The notes beneath the pieces were generated by a model that worked only from the letters and a program-made list of their open reading frames with translations, was not told the origin of the DNA and did no database searches. Positions 1 through 8,993 of a DNA stretch of 64,000 bases are shown here, piece by piece; the stretch's first letter is position 1; each line of letters opens with the position of its first letter. The stretch comes from Clavibacter sp. VKM Ac-2873 (GTDB lineage: Bacteria > Actinomycetota > Actinomycetes > Actinomycetales > Microbacteriaceae), in NCBI RefSeq assembly GCF_015351075.1, contig NZ_JADKRS010000001.1, positions 496,001 to 560,000 of the forward strand, written 5' to 3'. The position numbers and the translations under genes were made by a program.

Positions 1-93
1 CGGGTTCCCCACGAGCGTGAGCGCCCCGGCGAGCGCCGCGATCGCCTCGGGCCGCATCGGGGTCGTCGCCGCGTGGTCGAGGTAGACCGTCAT
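1..93 (-). CDS. Cysteine desulfurase (NifS/IscS family), N-terminal fragment
   Basis: The complement of the first 93 bases reads MTVYLDHAATTPMRPEAIAA and onward; the rest lies outside the window. The YLDHAATTP start is typical of NifS/IscS-type PLP-dependent cysteine desulfurases, which move sulfur from cysteine to Fe-S cluster or tRNA thiolation pathways. The ATG at 93 is set by the homology-like start and by a TAGGGT -10 hexamer ending 6 nt upstream, so the transcript is probably leaderless. It diverges from glgX with only 18 bp between start codons. In actinobacteria this type often sits before the tRNA thiolase gene mnmA, but that cannot be seen here. Confidence 0.85.
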   Translation of the reverse strand, partial: MTVYLDHAATTPMRPEAIAALAGALTLVGNP

Positions 94-98
94 GCCCC

Positions 99-105
99 TA
101 CCCTA
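99..105. promoter_or_regulatory. Overlapping antiparallel -10 elements of cysteine desulfurase and glgX
   Basis: The seven bases TACCCTA give TACCCT on the plus strand (99-104, 7 nt before the glgX ATG at 112) and TAGGGT on the minus strand (105-100, 6 nt before the ATG at 93). Both fit the actinobacterial TAnnnT -10 pattern at leaderless spacing. No clear -35 boxes are visible. Promoter function is inferred. Confidence 0.55.
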
Positions 106-111
106 GGTCGC

Positions 112-2169
112 ATGCCGCGCCCCGGACCGCCCGTGCCCCTGGGGCTGACGCTCCACGACCAGGGGGGCACGCTGCGCGTCGTGAGCCACGGCGCGTCCGC
201 CGTGGAGCTCACCGTCTCGGCCGTCGACGATCCCCGCCGCGTGGCGCAGGTCGTCCCCCTCGATCGCGGCGACGCGGGCGTCTGGACGGGCTCCAGCGCC
301 CTGCTCGTCCCCGGCACCGCGTACTCGGTGCGCGTCGACGGCGACCCCGCGCCCGGCGATTCCTTCGACCCGACGCGGCACCTGCTGGACCCCTACGCGC
401 GCGGCCTGGTGCAGGTCGGCCCCGCCGCATGGCGCTCGGTCGCCACGCGCGAGGTGCCCGCCGGGGAGCGCGCCGCCCGCCGCGCCGCCCGTCCCGTCGT
501 GCCGCGCGACCGGCAGGTCGTCTACGAGCTCCACGTGCGCGGCTTCACGAAGACCGACGAGCGGCTCCCGGAGGAGCTCCGCGGCACCTACGCGGGTCTC
601 GGGCACCCGGCCACGGTGGCGCGCCTGGTCGACCTCGGGATCACGACCGTCGAGCTCCTGCCGGTGCACGCGTCCACGAGCGAGGAGCGGCTGCGCGCGC
701 AGGGCCGGATCAACCACTGGGGCTACAACACGCTCGCGTACCTGGCGCCGCACGCGCCCTACGCCACGCGCGCGGCGCGCGACGCGGGGGCCGACGCGGT
801 CGCCGCCGAGTTCCGCGGCATGGTCGACGCGCTCCACGCCGCGGGGATCCAGGTCGTGCTCGACGTCGTCTACAACCACACGGCCGAGGAGGGCGCCGAC
901 GGGCCGATCACGAGCCTCCGCGGGATCGACGGGTCCCGCTACTACCGGCACACGCCGGACGGCACCCCCATCGACGTCACGGGCTGCGGCAACACGGTCG
1001 ACCTGTCCCGGCCCGACGCGCAGCGCCTCGTGCTCGACTCGCTCGAGCACTGGTCCGACGTGATGGGCGTGGACGGCTTCCGCTTCGACCTCGCCGTCAC
1101 GCTCGGCCGCGACGAGCGCGTGGACTTCGACCCGGGGCATCCGCTGCTGCGCGCCATCGTCGAGGACGAGGCGCTCGAGGGGCTGCTCATGATCGCCGAG
1201 CCGTGGGACGTGGGCATGGGCGGGTGGCGCACGGGCGGGTTCGGATCCGGCTGGAGCGAGTGGAACGACGGCTACCGGGACGTCGTGCGCGACTTCTGGC
1301 TGACCGACGTCGCCCAGGCGAGGCGCACCGGCCACGCCCCGAGCGGCGTGGGCGCGCTCGCGTCCTGCCTCGCCGGCTCCTCGGGCACCTTCGCCGCCGA
1401 CCGCGGCCCGCTCGCGTCCGTCTCCTTCGTCACGGCGCACGACGGCTTCACGCTCGCGGACCTCACGTCCTACGACCGCAAGCACAACAGCGGCAACGGC
1501 GAGTCGAACCGCGACGGCACGGACGCCAACCGCTCGTGGAACCACGGCGTGGAGGGGCCGACGCGCGACGCGGCGATCCTCGCGGCCCGCCGCCGCACGT
1601 CCCGCAACCTCCTCGGCACGCTGCTCGTCTCCGCGGGCATCCCCATGATCACGATGGGCGACGAGCGCGGCCGCACCCAGCGCGGCAACAACAACGGCTA
1701 CTGCCTCGACAACGCGGCCACGTGGATGCGCTGGGACGAGGACGCGTGGCGGATGGACCTGGAGGCGACGACGCGCCACCTCCTCCGGATCCGGCGGGAG
1801 AACCCGGCGCTCCGGCCCTCGCGCTACGCGGAGCCCGACGCGCGCGTGCCGAGCGCATCCGTCCTCGCGTGGCGCGACGCCGACGGCGCGCCCATGACGG
1901 AGGCGGCCTGGGAGTCCACGGGCACGCGCACGCTGCAGTGGATCACCACGTCGACGCCCGAGACCGAGGACCCGAACCGCGTGCTCGTCGTCGTCCACGG
2001 GCAGGAGTCCCGGGCCGCCGTGACGCTGCCGGAGCAGGACGGCGTCGCGTGCTGGTGCCTGCTCTGGTCGAGCGAGTGGGAGCGGCCCGAGGTCGTGGCG
2101 ACCGACGACGCGCCGGGGGACCGGGTCGAGGTCGACGGGCCGGCGCTGCGGATCTACCTGGCCTGCTGA
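112..2169 (+). CDS. glgX: Glycogen debranching enzyme GlgX (isoamylase type)
   Basis: A 685-aa GH13 enzyme that hydrolyses alpha-1,6 branches of glycogen or limit dextrins. An N-terminal CBM48-like beta domain (about residues 1-140) precedes the catalytic barrel. The catalytic set is visible: nucleophile D326 in GFRFDLAV, acid/base E363 in IAEPWD, and D444 in TAHDGFT followed by the GlgX-like YDRKHN. The start is the ATG at 112, not the GTG at 73, because it begins the recognisable domain and lies 7 nt after a TACCCT -10 box. Length fits the family (about 650-720 aa). It heads a glucan block with glgP, glgE and glgB; TreX-type naming is an alternative. Confidence 0.93.
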   Translation: MPRPGPPVPLGLTLHDQGGTLRVVSHGASAVELTVSAVDDPRRVAQVVPLDRGDAGVWTGSSALLVPGTAYSVRVDGDPAPGDSFDPTRHLLDPYARGLVQVGPAAWRSVATREVPAGERAARRAARPVVPRDRQVVYELHVRGFTKTDERLPEELRGTYAGLGHPATVARLVDLGITTVELLPVHASTSEERLRAQGRINHWGYNTLAYLAPHAPYATRAARDAGADAVAAEFRGMVDALHAAGIQVVLDVVYNHTAEEGADGPITSLRGIDGSRYYRHTPDGTPIDVTGCGNTVDLSRPDAQRLVLDSLEHWSDVMGVDGFRFDLAVTLGRDERVDFDPGHPLLRAIVEDEALEGLLMIAEPWDVGMGGWRTGGFGSGWSEWNDGYRDVVRDFWLTDVAQARRTGHAPSGVGALASCLAGSSGTFAADRGPLASVSFVTAHDGFTLADLTSYDRKHNSGNGESNRDGTDANRSWNHGVEGPTRDAAILAARRRTSRNLLGTLLVSAGIPMITMGDERGRTQRGNNNGYCLDNAATWMRWDEDAWRMDLEATTRHLLRIRRENPALRPSRYAEPDARVPSASVLAWRDADGAPMTEAAWESTGTRTLQWITTSTPETEDPNRVLVVVHGQESRAAVTLPEQDGVACWCLLWSSEWERPEVVATDDAPGDRVEVDGPALRIYLAC

Positions 2170-2323
2170 GCGCTCCTCCCCCGTGCTGGCGCGGGGCGCA
2201 CCCCGATGCGTCCCGGACGGGGGCCGAGCCGGGCTCGCGTCGCGCGCCGCTCGTGTGCTCTCCTGGAGTGACCCGCACGATCCGCCGCGCACCGTCGCGC
2301 CCCGAACGACGAGGACGCCGCCC

Positions 2324-3658
2324 ATGACCGACGAGTCCCCCGCCCCGCCCGGCGGCCGCTCCCCCGGCCTGCCTCCCCTCGGCCGTCCGACCGATGCCCG
2401 ACGGACGCTCACCCGCCGTGCGCTCGTCGCGGGCGGCGGCCTGGCCGCGCTGTCGGCGGTCGCCGCCGTCGCCGGCTGCACCACGACCCCGCGCCCGGCC
2501 CCGCCGACCGGGGACGCGACCGCGACCCCGTCGGCGGATGCCGGGGATCCCCCCGCGCCCGCCGTCACCGCGTCCGGCGGCCCGCCGATCGACGCCATGA
2601 CCTACGCGCCCGACGACGCGCTCGCCGGCTTCTACGCCCTGCGGGACGCCGTGCGCGAACGGCGCCTCACGATCGGCGTGCTCGGCGACAGCATCACCGA
2701 GGGCCAGGGCGCCACCACGCTCCAGCACGCCTACCCCGCCCAGCTCCGCGACCGGCTGCGCGGCGCCTACCCGTCCGGCGCACGCGGCGGGCTCGACTAC
2801 ATCGCCTCCCGGCACCAGATCACCGTGCCCGCCGACCAGGGCTTCGCGTTCGCCGGGACGCCCGCAGCGGGCGGGCGGCACGGCTGGGGGCGGCGCGTCG
2901 TCGCGCTCACGGAGGCCGCGGGTCCCGGCACGTACCGGGCCCGCATGACCTCGGCGCGGGTGTGCTGGTGGGCGCCCGGGCTCGACGCCGCGATCACCGT
3001 GCAGGTCGACGACGGCGCGCCCGAGACCGTGCAGGCGGACGTCGGCGGATCCCTCACCTGGACGAGCCCGCCGCTCGAGTCCGCGGAGCACGCGATCACG
3101 GTCGCGTGGGCCGGCGGGAAGCCCGAGCTCGAGGGCGCGTGGCTCTTCGACGGCGACGAGACCCGCGGGATCCACGTCATCGAGGGCGGCAACTCCGGCT
3201 CGCAGCTCTGGCAGCTCTCGGAGAAGGCGCGACCCGACGGCGTGAGCACGTGGATACGCTCCGCCCCCCGCTTCGAGCTCGACCTCTGGATGCCCGAGCA
3301 CCTCATCAACGACGTGGTCGTCCGCACTCCCGAGCAGGTGCGGTCGGACGCGGCCGTGCTCATCGAGCTGATCCGCACGACGAGCGAGGCGCCCATCCTC
3401 TTCACCCCGCCGTACGAGCGCACGACGCTGCCGATCCCCGGCACGACGTGGGCCGACTACATCGGGGCGCTGCGCGACGCGGCGTCCGCGGATCCGCTCG
3501 CCGACGTGTTCGAGATCGGCGCGTACATCCCCCGCATGGTGGGCGACGGCGCGTCGGACCCCTACGGCTGGATGGGCCCGGACAACCACCCGAACGACCG
3601 CGGCTACGCGCGCTTCGCCGAGGTGCTCGCCGCGAAGCTCTCCGCCACGCCGGCCTGA
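2324..3658 (+). CDS. Exported SGNH/GDSL hydrolase, probable Tat lipoprotein
   Basis: A 444-aa protein. After a polar N-region, twin arginines (RRTLTRRALVAG) precede a hydrophobic stretch and the lipobox AVAGC, so export by Tat and lipid anchoring are likely. A Pro/Ala/Thr linker follows. The SGNH block I is IGVLGDSITEG (catalytic Ser), and the C-terminal HPNDRGY supplies the His-containing block. Such enzymes are esterases acting on acylated carbohydrates or lipids; the substrate is unknown. The ATG at 2324 was chosen because the twin-Arg signal starts just after it; an in-frame extension to 2183 is Arg-rich and unlike a signal. It sits between glgX and the convergent glgP, with no sign of a direct role in glycogen. 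Confidence 0.78.
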   Translation: MTDESPAPPGGRSPGLPPLGRPTDARRTLTRRALVAGGGLAALSAVAAVAGCTTTPRPAPPTGDATATPSADAGDPPAPAVTASGGPPIDAMTYAPDDALAGFYALRDAVRERRLTIGVLGDSITEGQGATTLQHAYPAQLRDRLRGAYPSGARGGLDYIASRHQITVPADQGFAFAGTPAAGGRHGWGRRVVALTEAAGPGTYRARMTSARVCWWAPGLDAAITVQVDDGAPETVQADVGGSLTWTSPPLESAEHAITVAWAGGKPELEGAWLFDGDETRGIHVIEGGNSGSQLWQLSEKARPDGVSTWIRSAPRFELDLWMPEHLINDVVVRTPEQVRSDAAVLIELIRTTSEAPILFTPPYERTTLPIPGTTWADYIGALRDAASADPLADVFEIGAYIPRMVGDGASDPYGWMGPDNHPNDRGYARFAEVLAAKLSATPA

Positions 3659-3717
3659 CCGCCGACGGGCCCGACGCGGCGGCCGAGCGACGCCCCGATG
3701 GACGCCGCCCGGCCGCG

Positions 3718-6273
3718 TCAGCTCGCGACCGCGACCAGCCCCGGCTCCGCGCTCGAGGCCAGCAGCTCGTGCCGCGGCACCACGCGCACGGTGTAGCCGA
3801 ACGGTCCCGCGCTCGCGAGCCGCACGGCGCCCGCGTACTCCTGCTGCCCGCCGGATCCGCCGACCGGCTCGAGCGCCTGCCGCACGACGTCCGCGAGCAC
3901 GTCGCCCTCGCCCGTGCGCCCGTGCACGACCTCGACCGTGACGTCCTCCGCGCCGAGCCCGCCGAGCGCGACCCAGGCGCGCACCCGCAGCTCGTCGCCG
4001 ACCTGCGCCTGGTGCTCGACGCCCTCCGACTCGACGTGCGCGACCTGCACGGACGGCCACGCGGCGGCGACGCGTCCGCGCCAGGCCGCCAGCTCGCGGG
4101 CGCGCGCCGCGCCGTCCGCCGCGACGACGGCCTGCGCGTGGCCCGCGGGCACGTACAGCCGCTCGACGTACTGGCGCACCATGCGGTCGGCGCTGAGCTC
4201 GGGTGACAGCGTGCGGAGCGTGTGGCGGATGTCGTGCACCCAGCCGACGGGCACGCCGTCCGCGTCCCGCTCGTAGAAGCGCGGCGCGATGCGGTTCTCG
4301 ATGAGGTCGTAGAGCGCGGTCGCCTCCATCGCGTCGCGCTCGGCGCCGTCGTGCGCGCGGTCGGCCGAGGGGATCGCCCAGCCGTTGCCGCCGTCGAAGT
4401 ACTCGTTCCACCAGCCGTCGAGGATCGACAGGTTGAGCGCGCCGTTGAGCGCCGCCTTCATGCCGCTGGTGCCGCACGCCTCCAGCGGCCGGAGCGGGTT
4501 GTTGAGCCACACGTCGGTGCCCGGGTAGAGCAGCTGCGCCATCCCGATGTCGTAGTCGGGCAGGAACACGAGCCGGCCGCGGATCCCCGGCTCGGCCGCG
4601 AAGCGCACGAGCTCCTGGATGAGGCGCTTGCCCTCGTCGTCCGCGGGGTGGGACTTCCCCGCGACCACGATCTGCACGGGCCGGTCGGGGTCGGTGAGGA
4701 TCCGGCGGAGGCGCTCCCGGTCGTGGAGCATGAGCGTCAGCCGCTTGTAGGTGGGGACGCGCCGGGCGAAGCCGATGGTGAGGACCTCGGGGTCGAGCAC
4801 GTCCTCGAGCCATGCGGGCTCGACGGCGCCGGGGTTCTGCTCGCGCCAGGCGCGGACGACCCGCCGGCGGGCGTCCTCCACGAGCTGGCGGCGCATCCGG
4901 CCGCGCACGTCCCAGAGGTCGCCGTCGCTCACGGCAGATGACGACCAGTCGGCCGCCGTGGTATCCCACGTGCCGAGGCGCTCGCGCGCGAGCGACATGA
5001 GCATCGGGTCCGTCCACGTCGGCGCGTGCACGCCGTTCGTCACGCTCGTGATCGGCACCTCCTCGGTGTCGAACCCCGGCCAGAGCCCCGCGAACATGCC
5101 CCGGCTCACCTCGCCGTGCAGCTGCGAGACGCCGTTGGCGCGCTGCGCGAGGCGGAGGCCCATGAGCGCCATGTTGAACACGTCGGGCGATCCGCCGTCG
5201 TGCGACTCCGCGCCCAGCCCGAGCACGCGCTCCGGCGGCACGCCCGGCAGCAGCCGATCCGTGACGTGCCGCCGCACGAGGTCCACGTCGAACCGGTCGA
5301 TGCCCGCGGGCACGGGCGTGTGCGTCGTGAAGACCGTGCCGGCGCGCACCACCTGCAGCGCCTCGTCGACGTCGAGTCCGTCGGCCATGAGGGTCGAGAT
5401 CCGCTCGACGCCGAGGAAGCCCGCGTGGCCCTCGTTGGTGTGGAAGACCCGGGGCACGGGCGCGCCGGTGACGCGGGAGTGCGCCGCGATGGCGCGCACG
5501 CCGCCGATGCCGAGCAGCAGCTCCTGGTGCAGCCGGTGCTCGCCGCCGCCGCCGTAGAGCCGGTCGGTGACGCGCCGCAGCTCGTCGTCGTTCTCGGGCA
5601 CGTCGGTGTCGAGGAGGAGCAGCGGGATGCGGCCGACCCGGGCCACCCAGATCCGCGCGTGCAGCGTGCGTTCGGCGGGCAGCGCGAGGGACACGTGGAC
5701 GGGCGCGCCGTCGGCGTCGCGGAGCACCTGGAGCGGCAGTCCGTCCGGATCGAACACGGGGTAGGTCTCCTGCTGCCAGCCGTCGGAGGAGATCCCCTGG
5801 CGGAAGTAGCCGGACCGGTAGAAGAGGCCGACGCCCACGAGCGGGACGCCGAGGTCGGAGGCGCTCTTGAGGTGGTCGCCCGCGAGGATCCCGAGGCCGC
5901 CGGAGTACTGCGGCAGCGCAGCCGCGATCCCGAACTCGGGCGAGAAGTAGCCGATCGACTCGGGCACGTCGTCGCCGAGCGACTGGTACCAGCGGGGCTC
6001 GTGGCAGTACGTGCGGAGGTCCTGCCGCTGCTCCTCCGCCCACGCGACGAATCCCTCGTCGGCCGCGAGCTCGCGGAGGCGCTCCTGGTCGACCGCGCCG
6101 AGGAGCGCCACCGGGTCGTGGCCCGTGCCCTCCCAGAGCTCGGGGCTGACGTGCGCGAACACGCGGCGGGTCGGCTCGTACCACGACCACCGGAGGTTCC
6201 CGGCGAGCTCGTCCAACGCGGACAGCTCCTCCGGGAGGACGGCACGGACGGTGAATCTGCGGATGGCCTTCAC
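3718..6273 (-). CDS. glgP: Alpha-glucan phosphorylase, short-type (GT35)
   Basis: An 851-aa phosphorylase that releases glucose-1-phosphate from alpha-1,4-glucan ends using pyridoxal phosphate. The N-terminal LAGNLRWSWYEPTRRVF region is the DUF3417 module typical of the Thermus/actinobacterial alpha-glucan phosphorylase subfamily. The PLP-lysine region is GTSGMKAALNGALNLSILDG, with NEGHAGFLGVERI and ITSVTNGVHAPTW as other family blocks. It starts with GTG at 6273 and a GAGGGAGT ribosome-binding site. It is divergent from glgE across 215 bp and convergent with the SGNH hydrolase. It is the catabolic partner to GlgE/GlgB synthesis. Confidence 0.93.
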   Translation of the reverse strand: MKAIRRFTVRAVLPEELSALDELAGNLRWSWYEPTRRVFAHVSPELWEGTGHDPVALLGAVDQERLRELAADEGFVAWAEEQRQDLRTYCHEPRWYQSLGDDVPESIGYFSPEFGIAAALPQYSGGLGILAGDHLKSASDLGVPLVGVGLFYRSGYFRQGISSDGWQQETYPVFDPDGLPLQVLRDADGAPVHVSLALPAERTLHARIWVARVGRIPLLLLDTDVPENDDELRRVTDRLYGGGGEHRLHQELLLGIGGVRAIAAHSRVTGAPVPRVFHTNEGHAGFLGVERISTLMADGLDVDEALQVVRAGTVFTTHTPVPAGIDRFDVDLVRRHVTDRLLPGVPPERVLGLGAESHDGGSPDVFNMALMGLRLAQRANGVSQLHGEVSRGMFAGLWPGFDTEEVPITSVTNGVHAPTWTDPMLMSLARERLGTWDTTAADWSSSAVSDGDLWDVRGRMRRQLVEDARRRVVRAWREQNPGAVEPAWLEDVLDPEVLTIGFARRVPTYKRLTLMLHDRERLRRILTDPDRPVQIVVAGKSHPADDEGKRLIQELVRFAAEPGIRGRLVFLPDYDIGMAQLLYPGTDVWLNNPLRPLEACGTSGMKAALNGALNLSILDGWWNEYFDGGNGWAIPSADRAHDGAERDAMEATALYDLIENRIAPRFYERDADGVPVGWVHDIRHTLRTLSPELSADRMVRQYVERLYVPAGHAQAVVAADGAARARELAAWRGRVAAAWPSVQVAHVESEGVEHQAQVGDELRVRAWVALGGLGAEDVTVEVVHGRTGEGDVLADVVRQALEPVGGSGGQQEYAGAVRLASAGPFGYTVRVVPRHELLASSAEPGLVAVAS

Positions 6274-6325
6274 GGGACTCCCTCGGACCGGACGGCGGCG
6301 GGTGGACCCGCGCGGGTGGCCCCGA

Positions 6326-6331
6326 GCCTAG
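6326..6331 (-). promoter_or_regulatory. Possible -10 element for glgP
   Basis: TAGGCT on the minus strand lies about 52 nt before the glgP GTG, in the glgP/glgE divergent region. The leader would include the ribosome-binding site. No -35 is evident. Confidence 0.3.
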
Positions 6332-6476
6332 GGGCGCGGGGTGGTGCGCACCAGGGTCCCGGTCGGGCGTGGAGGGGCCGTGGACGCGGGGCGCACGGCC
6401 GGTGACGCGGGGGCGTCGGGGATCCGCACGGCGTGCGCCACCGCCGCGGCGAGCGACAGCCGGACGGCGCACGAGC

Positions 6477-6482
6477 TACGGT
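6477..6482 (+). promoter_or_regulatory. -10 element of glgE, leaderless spacing
   Basis: TACGGT followed by 6 nt and the GTG at 6489. The spacing places the transcription start on the start codon. This decides the GTG over a further upstream ATG at 6369. Confidence 0.5.
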
Positions 6483-6488
6483 CGAACA

Positions 6489-8993
6489 GTGACCACACCC
6501 CAGGACGGACCCGATCCCCTCCCCCGCCCGGTGCGCGGCCGTGCAGCCCGCAAGGCCGCCAAGGCCCAGAAGCTCCAGGACGCCCAGAGGCCCCCGGAGC
6601 CCCGACCCCCGCTGATCCCGGAGGCCCCCGCTCAGGCGGCCGCCGCGACCCCCGAGCCGCAGCCGCCCGTGATCCCCGCGCCGCCCCTGACCCCGCCGGT
6701 CCCCGCGGCGCCGGAGCCCGCGCACGTCCCGGCGCCCGAGGACGCAGCTCCCGTCGAGCCCGCGCGCGAGGTCGCGCCGGCGCCCGAGCCCGCCGCACCC
6801 GTCGAGCCCGCGCTCGAGCCCGCCGCTCCCGTGCCGTCCGCGCCGCGCCACGCCGCTCCGGTCGCCGAGCCGACGCCCGATGCCGCGCCGGCGCGCTCCG
6901 CCTGGCCCCTCGAACCGGCGCCGGCCGACCGGACCCCCGCCGCGGCCCCCGCGGACGAGCCCGCCCCCGACGACGACGACGACTACCTCCCCGTCATCGG
7001 CCGCATCCCGATCCTCTCGCTCACCCCGCAGATCGAGGACGACCTCTGGCCCGTCACGAGCTTCGTCCACGACGTCGTGCCCTTCGGCGCGACGATCTTC
7101 CGCGAGGGCCACGACCTCATCGGCGCCGACGTGCTGCTCACCGACCCGACCGGCGCCGTCACCGGGCACCGCATGTCGCTCGACGCCACGAAGCCCGGCC
7201 TCGACCGCTGGATGACGACCGCCCAGCTCGAGACGCAGGGCGTCTGGACCTGGCGGGTCAGCGCGTGGTCCGACGACTTCGGCACGTGGCTGCACGACGC
7301 GGAGATCAAGGTGCCCGCCGGCCTCGACGTCGACGTGATGCTGGCCCTCGGCGCGGAGGCGCTCGAGCGCGCGGCCGCGGACGACGACCGCGATCCGGCC
7401 GACCGCGCCGTGCTCCGCGACGCCCTCGCCGGCATCGCGGACGCCGATGCCACGGCCGAGGCCCGCCTCGCCGCCGCCACGACCCCCGAGGTCCTCGCGG
7501 CGTTCGACCGCATCCCCCTCCGCAGCCTGGTCACGCTCTCCCCCGAGCGCACGATCGTCGTGGAGCGCGAGCGCGCCGCCGTCGGGTCCTGGTACGAGTT
7601 CTTCCCGCGCTCCGAGGGCGCGGTGGAGCACGAGGACGGATCCTGGACGAGCGGCACGTTCGCCACCGCCGCCCGCCGTCTCCCCGCGATCCGCGACATG
7701 GGCTTCGACGTCGTCTACATCCCGCCGGTGCACCCCATCGGCCGCACCAACCGCAAGGGCCCGAACAACACGCTCACCGCGGGCCCGCACGACCCGGGGT
7801 CGCCCTACGGCATCGGCTCGGAGGACGGCGGGCACGACTCCATCCACCCCGAGCTCGGCACCGAGGACGACTTCCGCGCGTTCGTGCAGGCGGTCGCCGA
7901 CCACGGCATGGAGCTCGCGATCGACATCGCCCTCCAGGCGTCGCCCGACCACCCGTGGGTCACGACGCACCCGGAGCTCTTCACGACGCTGCCCGACGGC
8001 TCGATCGCGTACGCGGAGAACCCGCCGAAGAAGTACCAGGACATCTACCCCCTGAACTTCGACAACGACCCCGAAGGGGCGTACTGGGAGATGCTCCGCG
8101 TCATGCGGGTGTGGCTCGGCCTCGGCGTCAAGATCTTCCGCGTCGACAACCCGCACACCAAGCCGCTCGTGTTCTGGGAGCGCCTCATCCACCGGGTGAT
8201 GCGCGACGAGCCCGACGCGATCTTCCTCAGCGAGGCGTTCACGCGCCCCGCGATGATGCGCACGCTGGCGAAGATCGGCTTCCAGCAGTCGTACACGTAC
8301 TTCACCTGGCGCAACACGAAGAAGGAGCTCGAGGAGTACCTCACCGAGGTCAGCCACGAGACGAGCGACTACCTGCGCCCGAACTTCTTCGCGAACACGC
8401 ACGACATCCTCACCCCGTACCTGCAGTTCGGCGGGCGGGCCGCGTACCGGATCCGCGCGGCCATCGCCGCCACCGCGTCGCCGTCGTGGGGCATCTACTC
8501 GGGCTACGAGCTGATCGAGAACGTCGCGCGCCCCGGCGCCGAGGAGAACATCGACAACGAGAAGTACGAGTACAAGCCGCGCGACTGGGCGCGCCAGGAG
8601 GAGCTCGGCGGATCCATCGCGCCGGAGATCACGCGCCTCAACGAGATCCGCCGCGAGCACCCGGCGCTCCGCCAGCTGCGGAACCTCGACGTGCACTGGA
8701 GCGACGACGACTCCATCCTCGTCTACTCCAAGCACCTCGCGGCCGAGCACACCGGCACGGGCGAGGCCGACACGATCCTCGTGGTCGCCAACGTCGACCC
8801 GCACTCCGCGCGCGAGACCCAGGTGCACCTCGACCCGACCCGCTTCGGCCTCGCCGAGGACGCCGTGTTCGACGTCGAGGACCTCCTCACGGGCGACGTC
8901 TACACGTGGTCGACCTCCAACTTCGTCCGGCTCGACGCGTTCACGCACCCCGTGCACGTGTTCCGGGTCCACCCGACCGCATCGAAGGGATGA
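6489..8993 (+). CDS. glgE: Alpha-1,4-glucan:maltose-1-phosphate maltosyltransferase GlgE
   Basis: An 834-aa GH13_3 enzyme that adds maltosyl units from maltose-1-phosphate to alpha-1,4-glucan. The catalytic residues are D553 in [11 protein letters not shown]582 in FLSEAFTRP and D639 in [19 protein letters not shown] and [16 protein letters not shown] are typical GlgE blocks. Residues 1 to about 165 form a Pro/Ala/Glu-rich extension with no recognisable fold, so the enzyme is longer than the usual 660-700 aa. The GTG at 6489 is supported by a TACGGT box 6 nt upstream. Its stop overlaps the glgB start (ATGA), implying translational coupling. No treS or mak gene is in this window. Confidence 0.93.
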   Translation: MTTPQDGPDPLPRPVRGRAARKAAKAQKLQDAQRPPEPRPPLIPEAPAQAAAATPEPQPPVIPAPPLTPPVPAAPEPAHVPAPEDAAPVEPAREVAPAPEPAAPVEPALEPAAPVPSAPRHAAPVAEPTPDAAPARSAWPLEPAPADRTPAAAPADEPAPDDDDDYLPVIGRIPILSLTPQIEDDLWPVTSFVHDVVPFGATIFREGHDLIGADVLLTDPTGAVTGHRMSLDATKPGLDRWMTTAQLETQGVWTWRVSAWSDDFGTWLHDAEIKVPAGLDVDVMLALGAEALERAAADDDRDPADRAVLRDALAGIADADATAEARLAAATTPEVLAAFDRIPLRSLVTLSPERTIVVERERAAVGSWYEFFPRSEGAVEHEDGSWTSGTFATAARRLPAIRDMGFDVVYIPPVHPIGRTNRKGPNNTLTAGPHDPGSPYGIGSEDGGHDSIHPELGTEDDFRAFVQAVADHGMELAIDIALQASPDHPWVTTHPELFTTLPDGSIAYAENPPKKYQDIYPLNFDNDPEGAYWEMLRVMRVWLGLGVKIFRVDNPHTKPLVFWERLIHRVMRDEPDAIFLSEAFTRPAMMRTLAKIGFQQSYTYFTWRNTKKELEEYLTEVSHETSDYLRPNFFANTHDILTPYLQFGGRAAYRIRAAIAATASPSWGIYSGYELIENVARPGAEENIDNEKYEYKPRDWARQEELGGSIAPEITRLNEIRREHPALRQLRNLDVHWSDDDSILVYSKHLAAEHTGTGEADTILVVANVDPHSARETQVHLDPTRFGLAEDAVFDVEDLLTGDVYTWSTSNFVRLDAFTHPVHVFRVHPTASKG

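Noticed and set aside
3673-3719. A hairpin between the SGNH hydrolase and glgP stops
   Set aside because: Only 8 bp pair across a 31-nt loop and one arm runs into the glgP stop codon; too weak to call a terminator.
1943-6472. A 1509-codon open frame on the minus strand and similar very long frames opposite or beside glg, smc and other genes (for example 103-2598 minus, 45054-48722 plus)
   Set aside because: High G+C removes stop codons from other frames. These frames are Arg/Pro/Ala/Gly- or Val/Glu/Arg-rich, lack recognisable domains, and lie over well-recognised genes.
6341-8989. The upstream 883 codons of the long frame that ends with GlgB, suggesting a giant GlgB fusion
   Set aside because: That part is an out-of-frame reading of glgE. 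The ATGA overlap at 8990 gives a normal GlgB start.
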